The notes: generated by a model not told the origin, from the sequence alone. Positions 6,926 to 13,689 are shown, numbered from the stretch's first letter. The stretch is DNA of 22,408 bases from CAWECB01 sp963807465 (GCA_963807465.1 CAWECB010000001.1:1-22408); one strand, 5' to 3'. Numbers and translations are program-made.

Positions 6926-7867
6926 ATGAATAATTCGAGAATAAAAACAATTTTTGTTTGCCTGTTCATAGTCGCCCTGGCGTGGATCGGCTACGTTAAT
7001 ATTGACAAAGTGCAGAGCTTCCTCGAAAATTCATTCAAAAATAATCCGTGCCAACAACCAATCGCATATTCTGTCGGCACGATCGATCCGCGCTTTGGGC
7101 TGTCCCGCGACGACTTTTTAAAGGCAGTCGAAGAAGCGGCTCAAATCTGGGAAAAGCCATTCAATAGGACTCTCTTCTATTACTCCGATAGTGCGGATTT
7201 GAAGATAAACCTGGTCTACGATTCTCGACAAGATACGACATTGAAGCTGCAACAATTGGGACTGACCATAAACAACGACCAGGCGAGCTACGACGCCTTG
7301 AAATCAAAGTATGATTCCCTGACTTCTTCCTATAACCAAGAAAAGATCAGCCTAAATGCTCAAACCAACGATTACAATTCGAAGAAGGCTGCCTATGACA
7401 GCCAGGTTAATTACTGGAACGCCCGCGGAGGTGCCCCCCAAAAAGATTACGATATTTTGGAGCAGACCAAGCAGGCTTTGAACAGCGAACTGAATGACAT
7501 TAATCAGGCAAGCGCCAGAATCAATGATTTGACGGAATCGATAAACGCTGTGGCCGCAGCATTGAATAACTTGGCGGGAGAACTCAATCTCAATGTGGAT
7601 ACGTATAACGGAGTAGGAGCGACCCAGAGCGAAGAATTCCAGGAAGGAACCTACAAAACCAGTACTCAGGGAAAAGAGATAGACATTTACCAGTTTGATG
7701 ACCACAATATGCTCGTCCGGGTATTGGCTCACGAGCTCGGCCATGCGCTCGGATTGGAACATGTTAACAATCCGGATGCCATTATGTACAAATTGAACGA
7801 AAGCAAGAATGGGCAACTTACGGTTGACGACATTAACGCCTTAAAAACGTTGTGTCATATTAAATAA
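6926..7867 (+). CDS. Membrane-anchored matrixin-like metzincin protease with coiled-coil insert
   Basis: 313 residues. Residues 8-23 form one N-terminal membrane segment, so the rest should lie outside the cytoplasmic membrane. The zinc site is HELGHALGLEH (H269, E270, H273, H279), followed by the Met-turn AIMY (M287), the metzincin signature. Residues ~47-100 match the N-terminal matrixin half (IAYSV, AAQIWEKPF, DLKINLVYD). Between the halves, residues ~104-226 are heptad-rich and predicted as a long coiled coil. C42 and C310 could form a disulfide. It sits alone between rpsP and khpA. The substrate is unknown; a surface-remodelling role would be inference. Confidence 0.9.
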   Translation: MNNSRIKTIFVCLFIVALAWIGYVNIDKVQSFLENSFKNNPCQQPIAYSVGTIDPRFGLSRDDFLKAVEEAAQIWEKPFNRTLFYYSDSADLKINLVYDSRQDTTLKLQQLGLTINNDQASYDALKSKYDSLTSSYNQEKISLNAQTNDYNSKKAAYDSQVNYWNARGGAPQKDYDILEQTKQALNSELNDINQASARINDLTESINAVAAALNNLAGELNLNVDTYNGVGATQSEEFQEGTYKTSTQGKEIDIYQFDDHNMLVRVLAHELGHALGLEHVNNPDAIMYKLNESKNGQLTVDDINALKTLCHIK

Positions 7868-7881
7868 TTACATAATGACTA

Positions 7882-7910
7882 TTGACATTTGCCTCCGCAT
7901 AAACAATAAT
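7882..7910 (+). promoter_or_regulatory. Possible distal promoter upstream of khpA
   Basis: TTGACA (7882-7887), a 17-base spacer and AATAAT (7905-7910) fit a sigma-70 type promoter. It would give a ~75-nt leader that contains CCCTATAGGG and a GGGTAG/CTACCC pair. A second, proximal TATAAT is at 7979-7984. Confidence 0.45.
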
Positions 7911-7978
7911 TATCCCTATAGGGGTAGAACTGATTAAGATAATAATGAAAGGTCGAACTACCCACGCGAAGTTATACT

Positions 7979-7984
7979 TATAAT
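7979..7984 (+). promoter_or_regulatory. Proximal -10 of khpA
   Basis: Perfect TATAAT with +1 predicted at 7990-7991, on or next to the first ATG of khpA. There is no clear -35. Confidence 0.4.
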
Positions 7985-7989
7985 TGAAA

Positions 7990-8337
7990 ATGATCATGGC
8001 AGAAGCACCAAAGGACAGAGAATTTCTTGAATTCATTGTGAAGACATTGGTTGATCATCCAGACGAAGTGAAAGTGGACAGGCAAGTTGACGAAATGGGC
8101 GTCTTATTGACGGTCAAAGTCAACCCGGAAGATATGGGTCAGCTTATAGGCCGCCAGGGTTCAACAGCAAGGGCGATAAGGAATCTTATCAGAATCATCG
8201 GTCTTAAGAATCACGCCAGAGTTAATCTGAAGATCGAAGAGCCCGAAGGAGGCTCAAGGAGAAAACCTCAGGAAGAAAGTGCACCTAAAGAATCTTCCTC
8301 GAGCGTTACGGAAGATTTCGAAGACTTCAAAATCTAA
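7990..8337 (+). CDS. khpA: KH-domain RNA-binding protein (KhpA family)
   Basis: About 115 residues from the ATG at 7990; a second in-frame ATG at 7996 would give a protein starting MAEAPKD and is equally possible. There is no SD for either. The core EFLEFIVKTLVDHPDEVKV followed by QLIGRQGSTARAIRNLIRI is a KH domain with its GxxG loop (GRQG). The C-terminal ~30 residues are charged and Ser-rich. In many bacteria khpA lies between rpsP and rimM/trmD, which agrees with its place here. KhpA is a global RNA-binding protein, usually acting with KhpB. Confidence 0.9.
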   Translation: MIMAEAPKDREFLEFIVKTLVDHPDEVKVDRQVDEMGVLLTVKVNPEDMGQLIGRQGSTARAIRNLIRIIGLKNHARVNLKIEEPEGGSRRKPQEESAPKESSSSVTEDFEDFKI

Positions 8338-8350
8338 TTTACATTAAGCT

Positions 8351-8379
8351 AAAACCGTGCTACCATAGGCATGGTTTTT
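8351..8379 (+). terminator. Intrinsic terminator between khpA and trmD
   Basis: AAAACCGTGC (8351-8360) pairs over ten positions (one G-U) with GCATGGTTTT (8369-8378), followed by a short T run. It lies only 8 nt before the trmD ATG, so trmD expression must depend on read-through or an unseen start site. Confidence 0.7.
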
Positions 8380-8386
8380 GCTTATT

Positions 8387-9052
8387 ATGGAATTCGATAT
8401 CATCACCATTTTCCCCCATATCTTTGATTCCTATTTGAAGGAATCTTTCATTAAGAAAGCCCGGGACAAGGGCATTGTTAAGATTAAGGTGCATGACTTG
8501 AGGGACTGGTCCGACAACAAGAGAAGGACTGTCGACGACAGGCCTTACGGTGGGGGTTTGGGAATGGTGTTAAAAGCAGAACCGATTTTTAAAGCAGTTA
8601 AGCAGATTAAAAAGAAGAAGAAAACAAGGATAATTCTCTTTACTCCCAGAGGGAAGCAGTTCAATCAGAAAAAAGCCTTCCAATTGAGCAAATATGATAA
8701 CCTCATATTTATCTGCGGAAGATACGAAGGAGTCGATGAGAGGGTGGGGAAGTACGTTGCCGACGAAGAAATATCCATCGGAGAATACGATCTCATGGGC
8801 GGGGAGCTTCCGGCCATGATAGTCATCGAAACCATTTCCAGATTAATCCCCAATGTCTTGGGAAAACCTTCGTTCTTAAAAGAAAGAATGACCAAGGGCG
8901 GGGGATTCATAGAATATCCCGAGTATACTAGGCCGGAAGTATTTAAACCGCAGAAAGGAAAAAAGTGGAAAGTTCCTAAAGTTTTGCTTTCCGGCCATCA
9001 GAAAAAAATAGGGGAATGGAGGAAAGGAAAAACTAAGGTTATTGAAAAATAG
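8387..9052 (+). CDS. trmD: tRNA (guanine37-N1)-methyltransferase
   Basis: 221 residues from the ATG at 8387 (MEFDIITIFPHIFDSYL, the standard TrmD opening); the in-frame TTG at 8378 lies at the end of the terminator. SPOUT-fold enzyme that methylates G37 next to the anticodon, using SAM. The trefoil-knot motifs are visible: GRYEGVDERV, EEISIGEYDLMGGELPAM, and EYPEYTRP in the C-terminal tRNA-binding part. The gene keeps its place downstream of rpsP and khpA but rimM and rplS are absent. Its last codons contain the -35 of the tRNA-Tyr promoter. Confidence 0.96.
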   Translation: MEFDIITIFPHIFDSYLKESFIKKARDKGIVKIKVHDLRDWSDNKRRTVDDRPYGGGLGMVLKAEPIFKAVKQIKKKKKTRIILFTPRGKQFNQKKAFQLSKYDNLIFICGRYEGVDERVGKYVADEEISIGEYDLMGGELPAMIVIETISRLIPNVLGKPSFLKERMTKGGGFIEYPEYTRPEVFKPQKGKKWKVPKVLLSGHQKKIGEWRKGKTKVIEK

Positions 9053-9070
9053 TAAACATTTTGCTATTAT
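9042..9070 (+). promoter_or_regulatory. Promoter of the tRNA-Tyr / tRNA-Thr / rpmG unit
   Basis: TTGAAA (9042-9047), a 17-base spacer and TATTAT (9065-9070). The predicted start at ~9077 is 3 nt before the mature tRNA-Tyr 5' end. The -35 overlaps the trmD stop region. Confidence 0.6.
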
Positions 9071-9079
9071 TATCCCATT

Positions 9080-9162
9080 GGGCGAGTACCAAAGTAGTCA
9101 AACGGGTCTGACTGTAAATCAGATGGCTTCGGCCTTCGGGGGTGCAAGTCCCTCCTCGCCCA
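9080..9162 (+). tRNA. tRNA-Tyr (GTA)
   Basis: Acceptor GGGCGAG pairs with CTCGCCC. Anticodon stem TCTGA/TCAGA encloses loop CTGTAAA, anticodon GTA. A long variable arm (around TGGCTTCGGCCTTC) is as expected for bacterial tRNA-Tyr. Discriminator A. CCA is not encoded; CAG follows. Confidence 0.95.
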
Positions 9163-9180
9163 CAGTGGTTGTGGGGAAAC

Positions 9181-9252
9181 GCCGATGTAGTTCAGTGGCA
9201 GAACATTCCCTTGGTAAGGGAAAGGTCGTGGGTCCGATTCTCACCATCGGCT
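9181..9252 (+). tRNA. tRNA-Thr (GGT)
   Basis: Acceptor GCCGATG pairs with CATCGGC. Anticodon stem TTCCC/GGGAA around loop TTGGTAA, anticodon GGT. The T arm is GTGGG-TCCGATT-CTCAC. Discriminator T, no encoded CCA. It lies 18 nt after tRNA-Tyr and 24 nt before rpmG, probably in one transcript. Confidence 0.95.
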
Positions 9253-9276
9253 CAGAGATTAATAAATAAGAAAAAT

Positions 9277-9441
9277 ATGGCAACAACGAAAAAGAAAAAA
9301 ATGACCAGGCTCGTGTGCACGGTCTGCAAAAAGTCTTCCTATTTCACGAAAAAGACCAAAGCGGTCGAAGACAAACTGGAATTGAGCAAATTCTGTAAAT
9401 ACTGCAGGAAGCACACAAAGCATAAGGAAGTTAAGAGGTAG
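9277..9441 (+). CDS. rpmG: 50S ribosomal protein L33
   Basis: 54 residues, normal for L33, from the ATG at 9277; the longer in-frame reading through the tRNA genes is spurious. Zinc-binding type with CTVC (residues 14-17) and CKYC (40-43), KFCKYCRKHTKH being the typical end. It lies behind two tRNA genes and before a third, a common bacterial arrangement. There is no SD. Confidence 0.95.
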   Translation: MATTKKKKMTRLVCTVCKKSSYFTKKTKAVEDKLELSKFCKYCRKHTKHKEVKR

Positions 9442-9460
9442 GGCTGAAAGAGCCCTCTCT
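9440..9460 (+). terminator. Possible weak terminator after rpmG
   Basis: AGGGCT, loop GAAAG, AGCCCT (9440-9456) with only a mixed CTCTTGTT tail. It may instead be a processing hairpin before tRNA-Trp. Confidence 0.4.
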
Positions 9461-9464
9461 TGTT

Positions 9465-9536
9465 AGGGGCGTAAGCTTAACGGTAAACTGCTTCTCTCCA
9501 AAAGAAGTCTTGTGGGTTCGAATCCTACCGCCCCTG
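9465..9536 (+). tRNA. tRNA-Trp (CCA)
   Basis: Acceptor AGGGGCG pairs with CGCCCCT. Anticodon stem CTTCT/AGAAG around loop CTCCAAA, anticodon CCA. The T arm is GTGGG-TTCGAAT-CCTAC. Discriminator G. The 3' CCA end is not encoded (CAC follows). Confidence 0.95.
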
Positions 9537-9692
9537 CACGCTACATTTAGTATCGAGAGACTAGATACCTCTAATTCTACCTCTAAAGCAATTAGCTACT
9601 TTATTCCTAAGTGATTTTTTGTTATACTAAAACGAAGATATTAAAGAGATAAAAATTTTCAATTTTATTTTAGACGATAGAATATCAAAATT

Positions 9693-10304
9693 ATGGTTGA
9701 AAAAATAATAAAACCAGAAGAAAAGTGGAAGAAAATATTGACGCCGGAAGAACACAGCGTAACGAGAGAGGATGTAGCCGAGCCTCCTTTGGAGACAGCG
9801 ATATTCGGAGGAGGTTGCTTCTGGGGTATAGAAGCGGCATTCTCCCATATTAAGGGTGTTTCATCAGTCACTTCGGGATACTCCGGAGGCAAAACCGTTA
9901 ATCCCACCTATGAAGAAGTTAGCAACGGACGAACCGGCCACGCCGAAACGGTCAAGATAGAATATCGCCCAGAAATTGTGGACTATGACGTTCTATTGCA
10001 TATCTTTTTCAAGATACATGACCCGACCTCACTCAATCGCCAGGGAGCTGATACGGGTACGCAATACAGATCTATTATCATCTATATGGATGAAAGCCAG
10101 AAAAAAATAGCTGAAAAAACCATCCAAGGGCTCAAGGGAGAATATGACAGTCCGATCGTGACCGAACTTTCTCCTTTTAGTGCTTTCTATCCGGCTGAAA
10201 ATTACCACCAAGATTATTTCAAGAAAAATCCTGAAAAGGCACCACACAGTTGCTCCGTAAAGGTTGATAAGATCAAAGAAGATTATGGAGATTATTATAA
10301 ATAG
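9693..10304 (+). CDS. msrA: Peptide methionine sulfoxide reductase A
   Basis: 203 residues. Reduces the S-epimer of methionine sulfoxide. Catalytic motif GGGCFWG (residues ~39-45), then GYSGG, NPTYEEV, TGHAE, DPTSLNRQGADTGTQYRS and YPAENYHQDYF, all conserved in MsrA. The first ~34 residues are unusual for MsrA: KWKKILTPEEHSVTRE with EPP resembles the opening of MsrB (compare the msrB at 21875). A TAGAAT at 9678-9683 would start transcription 3 nt before the ATG; there is no SD. It is cytoplasmic, with no signal peptide. Confidence 0.95.
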   Translation: MVEKIIKPEEKWKKILTPEEHSVTREDVAEPPLETAIFGGGCFWGIEAAFSHIKGVSSVTSGYSGGKTVNPTYEEVSNGRTGHAETVKIEYRPEIVDYDVLLHIFFKIHDPTSLNRQGADTGTQYRSIIIYMDESQKKIAEKTIQGLKGEYDSPIVTELSPFSAFYPAENYHQDYFKKNPEKAPHSCSVKVDKIKEDYGDYYK

Positions 10305-10481
10305 AGTTAATCCAAAAGAGTTTGCCGTTTAAACTTTTTAAAGAAAGGCTTCCGTTTTTATATAAAAGTTATAAATGACACACAGAAAAAACCTTTTATA
10401 TGTCTCATATTATCCCGAGAAGCTTTCGACCTTTATGTTTTTAGATTGTATTATATTTTAAATATACATAAGTTCAATTGT

Positions 10482-11510
10482 CTATTTTTTAGCATTCAGT
10501 GCGGCATCTATCGTTTGCTGATATTGAGCAAAAGGCTGAACACCGATAATCTGTCTGCTATCGACGAACAGGGTTGGCGTCGATTTGATGCCAAGACCTT
10601 GAGCGGTCTTAGTTCCTTGTTCAATTAAACCTATGTATTTCTGGCTATTAAGACAACCGGTAAACTTTTCGGCATCCAAGCCGAGCTGCTTTGCCAATGC
10701 CACGAATAAGGTTGTATTGAAAAAGCCGTCATTCTCAGAGCCATTCTTCTCGTTATACTTTGCCCGATAGAGCAGGTCATGGTATTTCCAAAAAGCGTTC
10801 TGATCAGCGGCGCATTGCGCTGCTTCGCAGCGGCATCGGATTCTTTGCCTATAAAGCTCATTTCGCGAAAGATTAATTTTGCTTTTCCAGTGTCGATATA
10901 GGTGGTTTGCAGCTCCCGGCTGGATATTATTATAAAATTGGGCGCATGCGGGACATTGGTAATCCCCGTATTCGATCAAAATGACTGGCGCGTTGCTCGC
11001 CCCTAAAATAATGTCAGTGGGAGTGGCCGTAGCTGCCGTATTAAGGTCAGCACCATTATTTACCACTGTTGTTGACCCCATCATCGATAATAATCCCGAC
11101 AGAAGGAAAACGGCGATATTGACTAATATCACCAGTACCCCGAACAATCTCAACAGCTTGCCTTTCTGTAAAATAAGGAAGATTCCTGCAAGGAGCGGGA
11201 ATAATCCTAATATCCTCGTTGCGGCAAATGCACTCGCGGTCGGATAGCCGGGAAGTAGGCAGACGAGATTAAAAAGGATCGTTATGGAAAATAAGATAAT
11301 GCCAATCAGCTTCCACCAGCGACTTTTTGTCAAAAAGTAGCAACTCCAAAAGTAGAAAACTAGAGTTATGGGGACGAGACCGACGACAACCGGCTCCAAC
11401 GCGAAGTGATTTAGGAGGAAGGTCAAAAGAATGAATAAGACGAAAGTAATGGCGACCCAGCCCACCCACAGTCCTATTTTCTTTAGCCATTCTTTGTGGG
11501 TTATTATCAT
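10482..11510 (-). CDS. Membrane-anchored DsbA-like thiol-disulfide oxidoreductase (contains a compensated frameshift)
   Basis: 342 residues as read. Five hydrophobic segments (~13-33, 40-60, 67-87, 95-115, 122-144) precede a thioredoxin/DsbA-like domain with YGDYQCPACAQF (CPAC at 186-189) and the cis-proline stretch STPTLFVD. The N-terminus is probably inside, placing the catalytic domain outside the membrane. Between ~10918 and ~10835 the frame is wrong: removing one base near 10916-10918 and adding one near 10835 restores IDTGKAKLIFREMSF and ESDAAAEAAQCAADQ, which fit the family. The membrane part lacks the cysteine pattern of VKOR. It is likely an exported-protein disulfide catalyst. Confidence 0.85.
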   Translation of the reverse strand: MIITHKEWLKKIGLWVGWVAITFVLFILLTFLLNHFALEPVVVGLVPITLVFYFWSCYFLTKSRWWKLIGIILFSITILFNLVCLLPGYPTASAFAATRILGLFPLLAGIFLILQKGKLLRLFGVLVILVNIAVFLLSGLLSMMGSTTVVNNGADLNTAATATPTDIILGASNAPVILIEYGDYQCPACAQFYNNIQPGAANHLYRHWKSKINLSRNELYRQRIRCRCEAAQCAADQNAFWKYHDLLYRAKYNEKNGSENDGFFNTTLFVALAKQLGLDAEKFTGCLNSQKYIGLIEQGTKTAQGLGIKSTPTLFVDSRQIIGVQPFAQYQQTIDAALNAKK

Positions 11511-11676
11511 ATTAGTAATTATTATTGTATTGTTTGTTTAATGATAGCAAATTGATATGCAAAAACAAGGAATGAAAAGCAACTGCGTCCATTGACCAGC
11601 ATCAAGGCCAATAAATAAACCCTACACTGATTGAGGGTAGATAAGTTCTGAATATCATTATCGGATTTTCGTCGGT

Positions 11677-11776
11677 TTGACAATTATTAATACGGGATGT
11701 ATTCTTTAGTGGATCGCCAAGCATGGCGAAAACGGTTCAAAGAACCTTTAAATCTTAAGTTCAAGAGGTGAGTACG
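11677..11776 (+). promoter_or_regulatory. Promoter and structured leader of the triple-HTH gene
   Basis: TTGACA (11677-11682), a 17-base spacer and TATTCT (11700-11705) predict a start near 11712. The ~65-nt leader holds two hairpins, TCGCC/GGCGA (11714-11718 with 11725-11729) and GGTTC/GAACC (11734-11738 with 11742-11746), then a strong SD GAGGTGA (11765-11771) 5 nt before GTG. Confidence 0.6.
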
Positions 11777-12706
11777 GTGGAAAAAAGAAACATATTTGAA
11801 GGTGATTTGGAAAGATATATGAACACCAGTCAGATAATGGAGCTGACGGGTTACGATATTAAAGCAATCATCGACGGCATGTCCGAATTGGTAGCCAAAA
11901 ACCCAAAGGGGGATGTCGTAATAGTTAGGTTAAAGGACCTAAAGGAATATCTAATCAACGTCAAGAGTATTGCAGAGGCTCTTTTAGGGTCTTCTCCTCC
12001 AAAAAACTCATCTAAGAATTCAAATCCTGATAACTGGCTCAATGCAAGAGACGCCGCAGAATTATTATCCTGCAGCCGGTTGGAAGTCAACCTGATGATC
12101 AAAAATAAGAAAATCCGAGGAAGGGTAGTCGGAAGGGGCTGCTATGTTGACCCTGAAAGTATTAAAGAATTTTTAGCCCAGAAGGCAATAATTAGGCCTG
12201 CAAGTGGCTCGACGACCTCACCGGATACGGTTGTTCCTCAAGATAACGTCGACGAAAATAGCGGAGACAATAATTCCGCCAATGACTCGTCTATGGATAT
12301 CGTTATCCCGGCAGACGATACCGACCAGAAAGGTAAGGGCGAAGAAGACCCTCCGATTACCGGAGATGATTCCGTTGACCCCCTTCCAGTAGAAGTACCT
12401 GAAAAGCCCGCCGAACCGGCCGGAGTTGGAAGCGAGGCTCCTCCCAAAAAACCCGACTTGGCAGACAGCAAGACGCTAACAATAAGAAAGAGGCAACACG
12501 GATGCCTTACCGACGATGTGGCGGAAGCTTTAAAAATAAGCCCGATAAGCGTGAGAAAGTGGATAGCAGACCCTAATTCTGGTGTGAAACACACTACCAT
12601 AGGAGATGTTGATTATATCACTCCCGAAAGCTTGAAAGCATTCCTGTTTAAACAGAGAAACACAACAGTACTTTTTGAAGAAAAAAGAATGCCGATTAAG
12701 GCCTAG
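11777..12706 (+). CDS. Protein with three MerR/excisionase-like helix-turn-helix modules and an acidic linker
   Basis: 309 residues from the GTG at 11777, preferred because GAGGTGA sits 5 nt upstream; the GTG at 11768 lies inside that SD. Three related modules: residues ~16-60 (NTSQIMELTGYDIKAII, ending VRLKDLKEYL), ~87-135 (WLNARDAAELLSCSRLEVN, ending DPESIKEFL) and ~243-292 (CLTDDVAEALKISPISVRKW, ending TPESLKAFL). All have the layout of an excisionase/MerR-type winged helix. Residues ~140-232 are a Pro/Asp/Glu-rich, presumably disordered linker. There is no ligand domain, membrane segment or recombinase nearby. A DNA-binding role is likely; the target is unknown. It is a single-gene unit with its own promoter and terminator. 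Confidence 0.85.
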   Translation: MEKRNIFEGDLERYMNTSQIMELTGYDIKAIIDGMSELVAKNPKGDVVIVRLKDLKEYLINVKSIAEALLGSSPPKNSSKNSNPDNWLNARDAAELLSCSRLEVNLMIKNKKIRGRVVGRGCYVDPESIKEFLAQKAIIRPASGSTTSPDTVVPQDNVDENSGDNNSANDSSMDIVIPADDTDQKGKGEEDPPITGDDSVDPLPVEVPEKPAEPAGVGSEAPPKKPDLADSKTLTIRKRQHGCLTDDVAEALKISPISVRKWIADPNSGVKHTTIGDVDYITPESLKAFLFKQRNTTVLFEEKRMPIKA

Positions 12707-12716
12707 GCATAATTTA

Positions 12717-12740
12717 AAAGAGGATATATATCCTCTTTTT
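12717..12740 (+). terminator. Intrinsic terminator of the triple-HTH gene
   Basis: AAAGAGGAT and ATCCTCTTT with a short AT loop, followed by Ts. Confidence 0.8.
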
Positions 12741-12758
12741 ATATTCAATTCAGCTGAA

Positions 12759-12787
12759 AACAAAATCGCCCTTTCGGCGATTTTGTT
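12759..12787 (-). terminator. Intrinsic terminator of the 62-aa gene
   Basis: A perfect 12-bp stem (12759-12770 with 12776-12787) and a 5-base loop. Read on the minus strand it ends in a T-rich tract, just after the stop codon of the minus-strand gene. Confidence 0.75.
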
Positions 12788-12796
12788 CCTACCTAC

Positions 12797-12985
12797 TTAA
12801 TCCTTTTTTTCGCTCATTTCCTTTTTCAGATTCTCTTTTATCTTCTTGAGGAAATCCAGCTTTGCCTCCAGTATCTTTTCCTTCTTTTCCAAAAGAGCAA
12901 TTTTATTCTCTTTTGACCATCCCATGTGGTGGTGTTCCCAATGCTTTCCCTCGCAACAATTTTCTTTGTTTTCTTTGTCGAACAT
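12797..12985 (-). CDS. Small His/Cys-rich coiled-coil protein, possibly metal binding
   Basis: 62 residues. The N-terminal part holds C10, C11, H15, H18, H19 and H20 (NCCEGKHWEHHHMGW), a cluster well suited to bind a soft or transition metal. Residues ~25-60 are Lys/Glu-rich with Leu/Ile heptads, a single predicted coiled coil. There is no signal peptide. It is convergent with the triple-HTH gene and has its own terminator. On the minus strand TATTAT at 12997-12992 places +1 on the ATG, so it may be leaderless. I recognise no family; metal sensing or storage is inference. Confidence 0.7.
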   Translation of the reverse strand: MFDKENKENCCEGKHWEHHHMGWSKENKIALLEKKEKILEAKLDFLKKIKENLKKEMSEKKD

Positions 12986-13097
12986 ATTTTTATAATATTT
13001 TAACGGATAAAGGTTTTTTACCTGGCGCCCGACCTTTTAATTTATCCCGCCATTACTTTGTATTATACAATTAAGAGATTTGAAAGTCAATTTAAGA

Positions 13098-13127
13098 TTG
13101 GTGCTTTTTTTCTTTTAGAGATATAAT
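13098..13127 (+). promoter_or_regulatory. Promoter of the four-helix membrane protein gene
   Basis: TTGGTG (13098-13103), an 18-base spacer and TATAAT (13122-13127); leader about 16 nt. Confidence 0.45.
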
Positions 13128-13149
13128 AATTTAAATACACGATAAAGAC

Positions 13150-13671
13150 ATGGAGAATCTTCAACAAAGAACATTAAAGGGTATAAATATTTTCAAGAGC
13201 AATCTTTTGCTTTTTCTCTTTATCTGTTTGATTTCTTCAATCGTTTCGATCTATGTCGTCCCTTTTCTTGTCAGCGGTTCGACGATGCAACAGGAAATCA
13301 GCGAGGCAATTAATCAAGTCGGCATGAGCTACGGGGGAGCGCTTGCTTTTTCCATCGATCAAATAATTTCGTCAATAGTTTCTTTCTTCAGATTTTCCGT
13401 CCTTTCAACAGTATTGATGATATTCGCCTATATTGTTAAGTATAAGATAGATAAGGATATGTTCAGGATGAACAGTTGGAGAGACTGGAAATTCTTCCTC
13501 TATATTACAGGAATTTCTTTAATAATCGTAGATATTTTCCAGGGGCTTACCTTAAACAACGGAAATGATTTTATAATGAATCTAATATTAACGATTTTCT
13601 TTTGCGTCATAACGATTGTCTTTTCCTCCGTAATCCTGCCAGAGGAATTAAAAAAAATAAACTTACCATAA
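13150..13671 (+). CDS. Four-helix integral membrane protein, function unknown
   Basis: 173 residues with hydrophobic segments at ~18-41, ~78-98, ~113-132 and ~141-163. Between the first two is a ~30-residue polar stretch (SGSTMQQEISEAINQVGMS) that probably lies outside if the Lys-rich N-terminus is inside. Aromatic and basic residues cluster at 97-113. No enzymatic motif is seen and I do not recognise a family. The gap to pgk (83 bases) contains the pgk promoter, so it seems to be transcribed alone. Confidence 0.75.
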   Translation: MENLQQRTLKGINIFKSNLLLFLFICLISSIVSIYVVPFLVSGSTMQQEISEAINQVGMSYGGALAFSIDQIISSIVSFFRFSVLSTVLMIFAYIVKYKIDKDMFRMNSWRDWKFFLYITGISLIIVDIFQGLTLNNGNDFIMNLILTIFFCVITIVFSSVILPEELKKINLP

Positions 13672-13689
13672 ACGCTGTTAATATTTTTG

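Noticed and set aside
7352..7816. 154-codon minus-strand frame inside the metzincin gene.
   Set aside because: It lies opposite a clear metzincin with an HExxH site and is a shadow of its codon pattern.
7921..7963. tRNA-like sequence GGTCGAACTACCC after GGGGTAG.
   Set aside because: No acceptor, D or anticodon arm can be built around it.
9042..9269. 75-codon frame spanning the tRNA-Tyr and tRNA-Thr genes.
   Set aside because: It covers two well-folded tRNA genes and has no coding character.
10950..11510. N-terminal membrane part of the DsbA-like protein as a VKOR domain.
   Set aside because: There is no pair of loop cysteines or CxxC motif in the helices, and the five-helix pattern lacks VKOR signature residues.
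11511..11776. CRISPR, insertion sequence or attachment site next to the excisionase-like HTH gene.
   Set aside because: No direct repeats, transposase, integrase or target duplication was seen; only a promoter and two small hairpins.
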